Below are positions 13,921-22,355 of a stretch of DNA of 22,355 nt, piece after piece. Position numbers and translations under genes: made by a program. Each line of letters starts with the position of its first letter. Within the stretch, counting starts at the first letter, position 1. The notes under the pieces were generated by a model, which made no database searches, was not told the origin of the DNA, and was given only the letters and a program-made list of their open reading frames with translations. This DNA is from Oligosphaeraceae bacterium (lineage in GTDB: Bacteria > Verrucomicrobiota > Lentisphaeria > Oligosphaerales > Oligosphaeraceae): contig JAAYYJ010000255.1 of NCBI GenBank assembly GCA_012515455.1, positions 1 through 22,355 on the forward strand. The letters run 5' to 3'.

Positions 13921-16333
13921 TCACTCGCTGGCGGTTTTGGAATACCACCGGCTGCTGGAGCTGATTTCTGGTTATGTGCAGAGTCCGGCTGGCCGTCAGG
14001 TGATTATGCGTTCCCGGCCTGCGATTGCGCTGGCGGAGGTGCAGTCGCGCCGGGATTTGTATGCCGACCTGCTGGCCTTGCTGGACAGCCAGCGCAGTCT
14101 GCCCGGGCTGCATGCCGAGGACCTGGGTGATATTCTGTCTCGGGTCGCGCCCGGGTCGGCGGTTTTACCTGGCGAGGACCTGCTGGCCTGCCGGTCACAG
14201 CTGGATACGGTGACCGAGGTGGCAGCATTCCTGCAGGAGCCCGACAGCCGGAGATTCGTCTGCCTGAGCCGGTTAGGAGACGCCCTGCAGCCCTGCCCGG
14301 AATTGCGGCAGGCATTGCAACGCAGTCTGGACCACGATGGTTCAGTGCTGGATTCCGCCAGCGACACCTTGCGCACCCTGCGCCGTTCCAGCGGTAACCT
14401 GGAACGACGCATCCAGCGCACTCTGGAGGACTTGCTCAAGAATGTCGAGCTCGATGAGGTGCTGCAGGAAAAATTTGTCACCTCCCGCAACGGCCGGTTC
14501 GTGATCCCGGTCCGGCGCGAGGCCAGGAATGCTCTGACCGGTTTGATCCACGACCACTCCAACAGCGGACAGACTTTGTTTGTGGAGCCCAGCGAGACTC
14601 TGCCGCTGGGCAATGAACTCGTCAGCCTGCGCCTGCAGGAACGCGATGAAGTCCGGCGCATCCTGGCAGAACTAAGCGCCAGGGTCCGCGAGCGTCTGTC
14701 CCATTTTCGCCGCAATCAGGAAATTCTGGCGGAGCTGGACGCCGCCGCGGCGGTCGCGCGCTGGGCCCGGGATTTCGACTGCCGCCTGCCTGCTTTCGGG
14801 CCTGTTCTGCAGCTCCAGGGGGCCCGGCATCCGCTGCTCCTGGCCCAGTTCCGGCAGGACGGACAGGGCCGCGTCGTAGTGCCCTTGAATCTCAGCCTGC
14901 CCAAGGAGATCAAAGCCTTGGTAATCACCGGATCGAATACCGGCGGGAAGACCGTGGCCTTGAAGACGGTCGGGCTGCTGGTGCTGGCGGCCCAGAGCGG
15001 TTTCCCGGTACCAGTGGAGGAGGGCAGCCTGTTTTGTCTTTTCGATAATATCCTGGCTGACATCGGTGACGAGCAATCCCTGCAGGCGAATCTGAGTACC
15101 TTCAGCGCCCATATCGCCAATATCGCCGCAGTTATCAAACAGGCCGCCCGGGGCCGCTCGCTGGTGCTGCTGGATGAGCTGGGGGCCGGGACGGACCCCC
15201 TGGAAGGCGGTGGCATCGCCTGCGGCATCTTACATGCCTTGCTGCAAGGCAGGACCATGACCATCGCCACGACCCATCTGGGAATGGTCAAGAATTATGT
15301 GCACAGCCACCCCGAAATGATCAACGCAGCGGTGCGCTTCAATGCTGAGACCCTGCAGCCGGAGTACGCCCTGGATATCGGTCGGCCCGGCGCCAGTCAT
15401 GCTTTGCATATCGCCAGGCGCATGGGGCTGCCCCCGGCAGTCCTGGAGACCGCCGAGGGGATGCTCTCCCAGGAACATCTGCGTCTCGAAGACCTGCTGG
15501 CGACCATGGAGGCGGAGCAGCACCAGCTCTCCTCACACTCGGCGCAGGCCAAGGCGACGCACGCTGAGCTGATGCGCGAACGCAGCGCCTTGAAGCAGCA
15601 GCAGGAAACACTGCAGCGGGAACGCAAGCGCATCTTGAATGACGCCTTCAAGCAGGCTGAGGCCATCGTGAGCAATGCCCGCCGGGATGTCGAGAATTCC
15701 TTGCGGGAAATCCGTGAGAGCGCACAGAGCGCGCAACACGTCGCTGCCGTTCCTCCCCGGTCCCAAGTCGATGCTGCGGTGGTGAAGGCCCGCAAGCTGA
15801 TTGCTGAGAAGGAGCGTATTTATGAATCCGGGCTCAAGTATACTGCTGCCCCGGTCCGGCCGTTGCCGCTGGCGGCTGTCGTGCCGGGCCAGAAGGTCTG
15901 GGTCGAGAAGCTGGCCGCGCATGGGCGGATCACCGCAGTTCCTGAACACGGGCACAAAGTGACCGTTATCGTCAATGCCATCCCTTTTGTGCTGAATATT
16001 GCGGATTTGCAGGTTTCCCGCGAGGCGGACCAGCCGGCCGTACCGCCGCCGGTGCGGGTCATCAAACCTCGGGTCAGCGGCCAGACCAGCCATGAAATAA
16101 AACTGCTCGGGCTGCGAGTTGAGGAAGCCATTGAACGCCTGGATGCATTCCTGAATGCCAGCCTCCTGGCCCAGCTGGAGGAGGTGCGGGTGGTGCATGG
16201 CTTCGGGACTGGAAAACTGCGCCAGGGCATCCACACCTGGCTGAGGAAGCAGAAGCAGATCAGGGATTTTCGCCTCGGCAAGGATTTTGAGGACGCGGGC
16301 GGCGCGGGGGTGACCATAGTCCGCCTGAAATAG
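13913..16333 (+). CDS. mutS2: MutS2 family ATPase with C-terminal Smr domain
   Basis: MutS2 is a MutS-like ATPase that is not a mismatch-repair protein; family members suppress recombination or act on collided ribosomes. The 806-residue protein has the core and clamp region first, then the ATPase with Walker A GSNTGGKT (340-347), Walker B LVLLDELGAGTD (D421, E422), and the phrases DIGDEQSLQANLSTFSAH and TTHLG. A long coiled coil (about 520-610), a KOW-like segment (PGQKVWVEKL) and a Smr domain follow. In the Smr domain the nuclease-associated LDLR sequence is replaced by IKLL (729-732), while HGFGTGKLRQG is kept. The ATG at 13913 is chosen because AGGAGG (13896-13901) lies 11 bases upstream and family homology begins there; the frame stays open upstream only through the neighbour's repeat tail. 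It overlaps the preceding gene by eight bases. Confidence 0.93.
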   Translation: MSDHSLAVLEYHRLLELISGYVQSPAGRQVIMRSRPAIALAEVQSRRDLYADLLALLDSQRSLPGLHAEDLGDILSRVAPGSAVLPGEDLLACRSQLDTVTEVAAFLQEPDSRRFVCLSRLGDALQPCPELRQALQRSLDHDGSVLDSASDTLRTLRRSSGNLERRIQRTLEDLLKNVELDEVLQEKFVTSRNGRFVIPVRREARNALTGLIHDHSNSGQTLFVEPSETLPLGNELVSLRLQERDEVRRILAELSARVRERLSHFRRNQEILAELDAAAAVARWARDFDCRLPAFGPVLQLQGARHPLLLAQFRQDGQGRVVVPLNLSLPKEIKALVITGSNTGGKTVALKTVGLLVLAAQSGFPVPVEEGSLFCLFDNILADIGDEQSLQANLSTFSAHIANIAAVIKQAARGRSLVLLDELGAGTDPLEGGGIACGILHALLQGRTMTIATTHLGMVKNYVHSHPEMINAAVRFNAETLQPEYALDIGRPGASHALHIARRMGLPPAVLETAEGMLSQEHLRLEDLLATMEAEQHQLSSHSAQAKATHAELMRERSALKQQQETLQRERKRILNDAFKQAEAIVSNARRDVENSLREIRESAQSAQHVAAVPPRSQVDAAVVKARKLIAEKERIYESGLKYTAAPVRPLPLAAVVPGQKVWVEKLAAHGRITAVPEHGHKVTVIVNAIPFVLNIADLQVSREADQPAVPPPVRVIKPRVSGQTSHEIKLLGLRVEEAIERLDAFLNASLLAQLEEVRVVHGFGTGKLRQGIHTWLRKQKQIRDFRLGKDFEDAGGAGVTIVRLK

Positions 16334-16377
16334 CAGGCCGCATCTGCAGCTGATTGCCAGTAACACTCTCCAGCAAT

Positions 16378-19300
16378 ATGTTGAATAAATTCGGGCATTG
16401 TTTTCCTGCCGCGGTTCAGGAGCAGGGGCAGGCGTTGTTCCAGCAGGGCCTGGTCCGGGGAGTCTTTGGCAGTGATGAGGGACTGCAAGTGGAAATCCTG
16501 GACGCCGGCGGTGCGGAGGCCTCCTGGCAGGTGTCCCGCAACCGCCTCGTCCCTAACTGCTCCTGCCAGGATTTTCAAGCCGGGAAGCTCTGCTGTCATC
16601 TCTGGGCCGCGCTGTTGCTGGCTGACTCGCAGGGCGACCTGGGCAAGGCCCGGCGCAAATGCGTGGCCGGCAAAATCTGCCTGGCGGCGGCGCCGCCGCC
16701 CGCCCCGGCCCCATCGGAGCCGGATTACCAGACTCTGGAGCCAGTTCAGTCCGGCCGCCGCCGGTCTCCGCCTGATGATTTCGCCCAGGAGCCGCAGGTG
16801 AATGTGCGGCTGCGCCGCCGAGATCGTCCGCCGGAGCCGGTCCTGCCGGGGCTCAATCCCGCTTGCGACAGCCCTGAAATACTCTATGTCCTGTGTGAGG
16901 ACAAGCTGCAGGGCCAGGATGAATTTCTCCGTCTTGAGACCTGGTGGAAGCAGCAGCGTCCCGATGGCCGGGCCGGCTGCCGGCCGTTCTATCCCGAAGC
17001 GGGGAGTCAGGTCTCTTCCCAGACGGATTTTCAGACCCTGGCACTGCTGCTGCGCAAACGCCAGGAGCGGGGAGATACCAGCGGCAATGAATTCAGGCTG
17101 CCCCCTGGCGCCCTGCAGGAATTTTTTGCTCTGCAGGCTGGTTCTTGCCATCTGCGCTGGTCGGCAGAGTCTTCTCAGGGGCGGCAGTTCCATAGGCTGC
17201 AGGTCCCGGCAGTGTTTGCCGCCGAACTGGAATTCTCCTTCGTCCGGAATGAGCAGGGGCAGTATGAGGTCCAGGCCAGAATGCAGACTGCCGAACGCCC
17301 GTTCGCGCTGGAGGAAATCAGGTGGCTGGGATTATGCGGTGCGGCAGTGGCAGGCGGATGCCTGTTCCAGGTGCATTTCGCCGGGGCGGAGAGGACCGCC
17401 TGGGAATTGTGGCAGGCCGCCATAAATCAGCTCAAAGCCCGGGCCCGGACCTATTTTGAAGCCCTCGCCTTGGCCCGCTCGCTGTTCCTGGCCGGCAATC
17501 CCCGGGACACATCCTGGCCCCGGGAATTGCGCTGCCAGGTCTGCCGGGTGCAGGTGCGGGGAGTACTGTTTGTCAAAACCGGAGAATACAAATTCGCCGG
17601 CCGGGAGCAACTGCACGCCGACCTCAGCTTCGATTATGAGGGCCGGCGCTGTACTGGAACTGAGCGGCAGGCAAGACTGCCCGGAACCAGCCTGAATCAG
17701 GTCCTGGAACGCGATTTCGAGGCCGAGGCCGGCCTGCAGGAGCGACTGCTGCAGCTCGGGTTTCAGCCCGAGGGCGGTGGCACTGGTGGATATCGTCTGC
17801 TGCCGGCAAAACTGGAAGGCGCCGTACTCGCACTGGTTATGGAGGACTGGCTGGTCACCGCCGCCGGCAGGACGTATTGCAAGCCGGGCGAAAAAAAGGC
17901 CATGGTCAAGGGCGCCGGGCTGGATTGGTTCGAAATCAAGGGCGAGGTTGATTTCAAGGGGCAGAAAATGCCCCTGCCGAAATTGCTCCAGGCGCTGCAG
18001 CGCGGCGCCAGCAGCGTCCGGCTGGATGACGGCACCTACGGAATCCTGCCCCGGGAGTGGCTGGAAAAATTCACCGCCCTGACCGAAATCGGCGAGACCA
18101 CAGATCAGCGCGTCCTCCTGCACCGGCGGCAGGCGGCACTGGTCCAGGCACTGCTGCGCGAACGCCTGCAGGATGCCGATGGACAATTCACCGCAGTGGC
18201 GGAGGCCTTGCAGCATCCGCCGGTTCCCGGGCCGCGACTGCCGCCGCAGGGATTCCAGGGGACCCTGCGGCCCTATCAGCAGGACGGCCTGGGCTGGCTG
18301 CTGGCCATGCGCGACCTCGGCCTGGGGGGCTGCCTGGCAGATGACATGGGCCTGGGCAAAACCGTGCAGGTCCTCGCCTTGCTGTGCTGGCAGAAGCAGT
18401 CCGGATCCGGGAAGACATCCCTGGTCGTGGCGCCAAAATCACTGCTCTTCAACTGGATGTCGGAGGCGGCCCGCTTCGCGCCAGCTCTGCGTTGCCGAAG
18501 TTATGCCGGGCCTGGGCGGGAGCGGATATTGGCAGAACTGCAGCAGTCGGACCTGCTGCTGACTACCTACGGCACTTTGCGCGCTGACGTGGAACTGCTG
18601 TCCCGCTGCGCCTTCGATTATTGCATCCTGGATGAGTCACAGGCCATCAAAAATGGCGACAGCGCCACAGCCAAGGCGGTCCGGACCATCAAGGCGGAGC
18701 ATCGTCTGGCAATGACCGGAACACCGGTCGAGAACCGCCTGAACGAGCTGTTTTCCCAGCTCGAGTTCCTGAATCCCGGCCTGCTGGGGGAGAAATTCCT
18801 GGCCGGCTGCAGCCGCATCGCTTATGATTTGACCGAAGAGCAGACGCTCCGGCTGCGCCGGGCTCTCCATCCCTTCCTGCTCCGGCGGACGAAGAGCGAC
18901 GTTGCCCGGGATTTGCCGGTCAAGACGGAAAAAGTATTGTTCTGTGAACTGGATGAGTCGCAGCAGCAGAGCTATGCTGAGCTGAAGGAATTTTACCGCC
19001 AGGAGCTGCTCCAGGCGCCCGGTGCTGGTGGCGGCGGGAAGATCAAGGCCCTGGCGGCTCTGCTGCGGCTGCGTCAGGCGGCCTGCCATCCCGGGCTGCT
19101 GGACAGCCGGCTCGCGTCCCAGCCTTCGGCGAAGCTGGAAGTTCTGCTGGATCGCCTGCACACTTTGGCGGAAGCTGGGCAGAAGGCGTTGATTTTTTCC
19201 CAGTTCAGTCAGTTCCTGCGCCTGCTGGAACCGCACTTGCAACAGCAGGGCCTGAAGTACTGCTACCTCGACGGGCAGACCCAAAACCGCGGCGAGCTGG

Positions 19301-19632
19301 TCCAGCAATTCCAGGAGGACCCCCGGACGTTGTTTTTTCTGATCAGTCTGAAAGCCGGCGGCACGGGTCTGAATCTAACCGCGGCGGAGTATGTCTTCCT
19401 GCTGGACCCGTGGTGGAATCCTGCAGCTGAGAGCCAGGCGGTCGACCGCGCCTACCGCATCGGCCAGAAGAAGCCGGTCTTCGCCTATCGGCTGATTGCG
19501 AAAAATACCGTCGAAGAGAAAGTCCTGCAAATGCAGGAGGCAAAGCGACACCTGGCCAGCGCATTGCTCGAGGCGGCACCGCAAAAAGGCCTGCCGCTGC
19601 AACTGGAGGATTTGCGCTTCCTGCTGCAGTGA
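16378..19632 (+). CDS. SNF2/Swi2-family helicase with N-terminal SWIM zinc finger
   Basis: The 1084-residue protein joins an N-terminal SWIM zinc finger (C61, C63, C72, H74 in a CxCx8CxH pattern) to a long central region of about 550 residues and a C-terminal SNF2 ATPase. ATPase motifs are complete: TLRPYQQDGLGWL (Q motif), DDMGLGKT (655-662, Walker A), VVAPKSLLFNW, DESQ (752-755, Walker B), LAMTGTPVENR, FLLRRTK, ALIFSQFSQFL, LKAGGTGLNLT and QAVDRAYRIGQ. Bacterial proteins of this type translocate on double-stranded DNA and are thought to remodel protein-DNA complexes; the specific role is not known. The ATG at 16378 is the first in-frame ATG, 44 bp after mutS2, but no clear ribosome site precedes it; a TTG at 16354 is possible. 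Proline/alanine and arginine-rich segments separate the zinc finger from the next region. Confidence 0.92.
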   Translation: MLNKFGHCFPAAVQEQGQALFQQGLVRGVFGSDEGLQVEILDAGGAEASWQVSRNRLVPNCSCQDFQAGKLCCHLWAALLLADSQGDLGKARRKCVAGKICLAAAPPPAPAPSEPDYQTLEPVQSGRRRSPPDDFAQEPQVNVRLRRRDRPPEPVLPGLNPACDSPEILYVLCEDKLQGQDEFLRLETWWKQQRPDGRAGCRPFYPEAGSQVSSQTDFQTLALLLRKRQERGDTSGNEFRLPPGALQEFFALQAGSCHLRWSAESSQGRQFHRLQVPAVFAAELEFSFVRNEQGQYEVQARMQTAERPFALEEIRWLGLCGAAVAGGCLFQVHFAGAERTAWELWQAAINQLKARARTYFEALALARSLFLAGNPRDTSWPRELRCQVCRVQVRGVLFVKTGEYKFAGREQLHADLSFDYEGRRCTGTERQARLPGTSLNQVLERDFEAEAGLQERLLQLGFQPEGGGTGGYRLLPAKLEGAVLALVMEDWLVTAAGRTYCKPGEKKAMVKGAGLDWFEIKGEVDFKGQKMPLPKLLQALQRGASSVRLDDGTYGILPREWLEKFTALTEIGETTDQRVLLHRRQAALVQALLRERLQDADGQFTAVAEALQHPPVPGPRLPPQGFQGTLRPYQQDGLGWLLAMRDLGLGGCLADDMGLGKTVQVLALLCWQKQSGSGKTSLVVAPKSLLFNWMSEAARFAPALRCRSYAGPGRERILAELQQSDLLLTTYGTLRADVELLSRCAFDYCILDESQAIKNGDSATAKAVRTIKAEHRLAMTGTPVENRLNELFSQLEFLNPGLLGEKFLAGCSRIAYDLTEEQTLRLRRALHPFLLRRTKSDVARDLPVKTEKVLFCELDESQQQSYAELKEFYRQELLQAPGAGGGGKIKALAALLRLRQAACHPGLLDSRLASQPSAKLEVLLDRLHTLAEAGQKALIFSQFSQFLRLLEPHLQQQGLKYCYLDGQTQNRGELVQQFQEDPRTLFFLISLKAGGTGLNLTAAEYVFLLDPWWNPAAESQAVDRAYRIGQKKPVFAYRLIAKNTVEEKVLQMQEAKRHLASALLEAAPQKGLPLQLEDLRFLLQ

Positions 19633-19640
19633 CGGCCTGC

Positions 19641-19692
19641 CCGGCAGCGCAGCAGACCCAGGCTGCCGGCGGCCTCCTTTACCGCCTTTTTT
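19641..19692 (+). terminator. Probable transcription terminator after the SNF2 gene
   Basis: CCGGCAGC (19641-19648) pairs perfectly with GCTGCCGG (19662-19669) over a 13-base loop, and flanking GCC/GGC can extend the stem. A T6 run (19687-19692) follows, but 17 bases after the stem, which is further than usual for an intrinsic terminator. It is the first good stop signal after the long co-directional cluster. Confidence 0.45.
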
Positions 19693-19708
19693 GCCAGCGG
19701 CCGTTTGC

Positions 19709-19727
19709 AAATGCCGGATTGGCATTT
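19709..19727 (+). terminator. Second hairpin, AAATGCC/GGCATTT
   Basis: AAATGCC (19709-19715) and GGCATTT (19721-19727) form a perfect 7-bp inverted repeat with a five-base loop GGATT, followed by ATCTTTCT. It may be a back-up terminator or an operator for the gene starting at 19807. Confidence 0.4.
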
Positions 19728-19806
19728 ATCTTTCTGCTCGTCAGTACAGACCAGTATTTTCCCGCCCCGGTGGCCTGCAGAATGACCTTAACCAGGAGAG
19801 TAGATT

Positions 19807-21771
19807 ATGTCCCGCTTCCATTCTGTCCCCTCGCCCTACACCGTGAGCCGTGCCGGAGACCTGCTGCATTTTAGCAATGAGTACACCTGCTGGACTCATG
19901 ACCTGAACCAGGGTGGTGAACTGGTGGCCGCAGTGGTCAAATACGGCTCGGGCGAGAATATCCTGCGAGCGCCTCAGAGGCTGTCCCTGGGACTGATGGA
20001 GGGCGGGTACCATCAGTACCTGACCTGCAATGCCAGAGCCCGGAAATTCACCCTGGACGAGGACGGCGGCCATCCCCGCCTGCGGGTGTGGCAGACCCTG
20101 CAGGACCAGCAAGGCCAAGTCCTGCCGGAGGTCGAGGTGGAGCACAGCGTAACCTACTACCCCTGGGGATACGGTAAGCACCACGTCAGACTGCTGGTCA
20201 ACCAAAAAATCGACACCATCGGGCAGTGCCAGGTGGGCAGTTTTTACTGCACTCCGGATTTTGACATCCTGGCGGTGCGCGAGGCGTTGGTGTTGCAGGG
20301 CAACCGCTGCGGGGTCAACAGTGTCCAGCGTTGGCAGCCGCTGCTGCACGGCAAAGCGCGCGGGGATACCTATCTGTCCGCACATCTGCCGGCCTCGGTG
20401 CTGCTATTCTCCCGCGGACTGGAGGGCATCGAACTGGCATTGGGCGATGACTTGCAGGCCTGGGATCACTTCGGCACCAGGTTCGCCGGACGGCAGCAGA
20501 CCTTTGTCAACTTCAGCAGCGCCCAAAAAGCCTATGAGGTCCGGCTCTGTCCCCTGGATTGCTACCATGCCGGACAGAGTATCGAGGGTGAATACAACTT
20601 CAAATTCCGGATGACCCTGCCGTTCGTGCGTCCGAACATCACCCCGCTGCGGCCCTGCGCCAGCGGGACCTTCTATCACCACCGCGGTTTTGCGGGACGC
20701 TGGCCGACCCGGGATGAGGTCGCGGCCTGGCAGCAGGCCGGGGTGACCCTGATGCGGTTGCACAACGACGGCGACAGCTTCGGCAATGGCATATTCTGGC
20801 GCGATGCGGCTTATCCGCCTTATCCGCCCGCAGAAATGGCCAAGATGGATGAATTTCTCGCGCATGCTGGAGCCGCCGGCATTGCGGTGGCGCCGTATTT
20901 CTCCTGCAAGGAATACCATCCTGATGCGGGCGGCTTTGCGGAGCACTCGCAGGAGTGGGCCCGCTTGGTCGATGCCGGTGATACGATGATTTTCAATTAC
21001 TTCAAGAATGGGGTGTTCGGGGCCCAGATGTGCTTGGAGAGCGGCTGGTTGCAGAGGCGCAGGGACACCATCGATGAAGTGCTGCGCCGGCATGCTTTCA
21101 AGGGAGTGTATTACGACTGGTGCACCGGCAGCGAATGTGTGCATGATGCGCACGGCAAGGCCCGGCATTGGGATAACGACAAGTTGCTGGAGCTGCTGGA
21201 ATGGAGTCATCAGCGGGTCGGCGAGGCGGGCGAGGTCTATCTGCATCTCACCGGCACTCCCAGTCTGGCGGCGGAGAATCTGGCCTCGCTGGTGCTTACC
21301 GAGGAGTCAGGGTATGGCCTGATCACTCCGCTGATGTTCACCCCGCATGTGCATTTCGTCAACAACGCCCCGCGGCAGATTTGCAACATGCTGGGCACAG
21401 TGGCAAATCCGGACAACAACCGCCGGCTGATGCTCTGTGCCCTTCTGCACCATGCCACCATCAGTACCAAGGAACAGCAGTTCCTGGATTTCTATCGCGA
21501 GCCCTGGATGCAGAACCTCAGCCAGTACCGCCGCCATACTGCTCCTGGAGAAGGCAAGTGCCAAACCGGTGATGAGAATGTCGGTATGGCACTGTATTGG
21601 AATGAACAGCAAGCCCTGGCGGTGTTTGTCAACATCAGTTCCGAAACCGTAAGCACGGACTGGCAGGCCGCGGCCGGGAAATTGCCGGACAATGCTATTC
21701 CCCAGCAATCTCTGGAAGGTAAGATCACCCTGAAGCCCCTGGAATTGCAGACCAAGGTCATCAAACTGTAG
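19807..21771 (+). CDS. Unrecognised 654-residue protein, putative TIM-barrel glycoside hydrolase
   Basis: I do not recognise the exact family. Residues 1-270 are strand-rich and end in a sandwich-like segment (YNFKFRMTLPFVRPN). From about residue 285 the sequence has the rhythm of an alpha/beta barrel: FYHHRGFAGRWP, AGVTLMRLHNDG, GIAVAPYFSCKEYHPD, FKGVYYDWCTGSEC, GEVYLHLTGTP and LTEESGYGLITPLMF. Acidic residues sit where such barrels carry catalytic ones, notably D437 in YYDW and the E pair in LTEESGYG. A short strand-rich C-terminal domain follows (GMALYWNEQQALAVFVNISSE). This layout resembles carbohydrate-active enzymes with a beta domain before the barrel, but substrate and mechanism are unknown. 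No signal peptide is present. The ATG at 19807 has CAGGAGAG upstream. The next gene encodes a DUF5107 protein, consistent with a sugar-related locus. Confidence 0.7.
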   Translation: MSRFHSVPSPYTVSRAGDLLHFSNEYTCWTHDLNQGGELVAAVVKYGSGENILRAPQRLSLGLMEGGYHQYLTCNARARKFTLDEDGGHPRLRVWQTLQDQQGQVLPEVEVEHSVTYYPWGYGKHHVRLLVNQKIDTIGQCQVGSFYCTPDFDILAVREALVLQGNRCGVNSVQRWQPLLHGKARGDTYLSAHLPASVLLFSRGLEGIELALGDDLQAWDHFGTRFAGRQQTFVNFSSAQKAYEVRLCPLDCYHAGQSIEGEYNFKFRMTLPFVRPNITPLRPCASGTFYHHRGFAGRWPTRDEVAAWQQAGVTLMRLHNDGDSFGNGIFWRDAAYPPYPPAEMAKMDEFLAHAGAAGIAVAPYFSCKEYHPDAGGFAEHSQEWARLVDAGDTMIFNYFKNGVFGAQMCLESGWLQRRRDTIDEVLRRHAFKGVYYDWCTGSECVHDAHGKARHWDNDKLLELLEWSHQRVGEAGEVYLHLTGTPSLAAENLASLVLTEESGYGLITPLMFTPHVHFVNNAPRQICNMLGTVANPDNNRRLMLCALLHHATISTKEQQFLDFYREPWMQNLSQYRRHTAPGEGKCQTGDENVGMALYWNEQQALAVFVNISSETVSTDWQAAAGKLPDNAIPQQSLEGKITLKPLELQTKVIKL

Positions 21772-21884
21772 GCGCACCTGGCATATTTTTACCATGGCAT
21801 GCCGGGTTGCATGGGGGCATCCCGGCCGGCGGCGATAACACTGGGCGAATTTAATAAATAATATGCGGATTAGCAGAGGAAGAC
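21772..21884 (+). promoter_or_regulatory. Intergenic spacer with nested inverted repeats
   Basis: The 113-bp gap holds CCATG...CATGG and GCCGGG...CCCGGC inverted repeats between about 21793 and 21833, including the palindrome GGCATGCC, then an AT-rich stretch (21849-21863, ATTTAATAAATAATA) and the ribosome site AGAGGAA before the ATG at 21885. The first part could be a weak terminator and the second a promoter; neither is certain. Confidence 0.3.
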
Positions 21885-22355
21885 ATGAAAACTGACTTGC
21901 GGGTTGGTAAATTATCCCTCCCAGGATTGAAGATCGGCCAGGAGAGTGCGCTGCCGCCATTGCGCTGCACCCTGAGCAAAAATATCCGTACCGACTTGTC
22001 TGAGGATGACGGTCTGTTTATCGGTTATGGCCTGGAACTGACTGCTCTGCCGCACCGGATGCTGGAAGATTTTGACGGTCAAAGCACAGAGTTGCAGTTC
22101 GATTGCGTGACTCTGGAGAATGATTTCCTCAAAGCGGTCTTCCTGCCCCAGGTGGGCGGCAGGCTCTGGTCGCTCTATGATAAAATCGCCGGGCGCAATC
22201 TGGTGCATGCGAACCCGGTTTTCAAGCCCGGAAATCTCGCTATCTGCTGCGCCTGGCCGGCCGGCGGGGTGGAATGGAATGTCGGCAGCCGGGGGCACGA
22301 CGCCTATACTTGCCGCCCGCTTTTTACCGCCCGGACGCAGGATAAGGATGGTACC
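21885..22355 (+). CDS. DUF5107-type protein, N-terminal part (runs off right edge)
   Basis: The frame is open from the ATG at 21885 to the end of the window, 157 codons. The sequence CVTLENDFLKAVFLPQVGGR followed by LWSLYDKIAGRNLVHANPVF, then NLAICCAWPAGGVEWNVGSRGH, matches the conserved core I associate with DUF5107. This domain looks like a galactose-mutarotase-type beta sandwich and is usually found at the front of long proteins with tetratricopeptide repeats after it. No signal peptide is evident. AGAGGAA lies just upstream of the start. It lies 113 bp after the putative glycoside hydrolase on the same strand and probably belongs to the same sugar-processing locus. The function of DUF5107 proteins is not established; a carbohydrate-binding or epimerase-like role is inference. 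The C-terminal part cannot be assessed. Confidence 0.82.
   Translation, partial: MKTDLRVGKLSLPGLKIGQESALPPLRCTLSKNIRTDLSEDDGLFIGYGLELTALPHRMLEDFDGQSTELQFDCVTLENDFLKAVFLPQVGGRLWSLYDKIAGRNLVHANPVFKPGNLAICCAWPAGGVEWNVGSRGHDAYTCRPLFTARTQDKDGT

Noticed and set aside
15820..17193. 457-codon minus-strand frame across mutS2 and the SNF2 gene
   Set aside because: No family resemblance and it spans the boundary of two well-supported genes on the other strand.

Overview
The window is GC-rich bacterial chromosome with dense gene packing and no rRNA, tRNA, CRISPR array or insertion sequence that I can recognise. It mixes housekeeping genes (transketolase, RF2, serine dehydratase, TsaD, an RsuA/RluB-type pseudouridine synthase, MutS2, an SNF2 helicase) with carbohydrate-related proteins (a GH127-like enzyme, a DUF5107 protein and an unfamiliar large hydrolase-like protein). 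The DUF5107 and GH127-like content would fit an anaerobic polysaccharide degrader, possibly of the PVC group (Lentisphaerota-like). That placement is inference only and no marker in the window settles it.

Layout. (1) 1-2090, minus strand: prfB, with a textbook programmed +1 frameshift site, followed by the 5' part of a transketolase gene that runs off the left edge. (2) 2091-4093, plus strand: a promoter region with repeated TGYGGCAGT motifs, then a GH127-like enzyme. It converges on (3) single-chain L-serine dehydratase sdaA (4164-5552, minus). (4) 5553-5953: an AT-rich divergent intergenic region with a near-perfect AT-rich palindrome. (5) 5954-19632: ten co-directional plus-strand genes. 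They are a protein of twelve uninterrupted 26-residue LRV-like repeats, two small coiled-coil/proline-rich proteins that look like distant tandem paralogues, an EboC-like UbiA prenyltransferase, an EboF-like phosphodiesterase, tsaD (start overlapping the eboF stop), a collapsed hybrid histidine kinase with an intact receiver domain, a pseudouridine synthase with a repeat-built arginine-rich tail, mutS2 (overlapping it) and a SWIM-SNF2 helicase. (6) 19633-22355, plus strand: a terminator-like region, an unrecognised 654-residue putative TIM-barrel carbohydrate enzyme, and the start of a DUF5107 protein.

Working together. The best candidate for something undescribed is 5954-10475. There, two proteins resembling members of the Ebo (eustigmatophyte/bacterial operon) set, EboC and EboF, appear without the other Ebo proteins in view and sit behind a repeat scaffold and two small coiled-coil proteins. 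They are then translationally tied to the essential tsaD. Other unusual points are the MutS2 Smr domain that lacks the LDLR motif, the degenerate kinase that keeps a good receiver, and hairpins placed directly against Shine-Dalgarno sequences.
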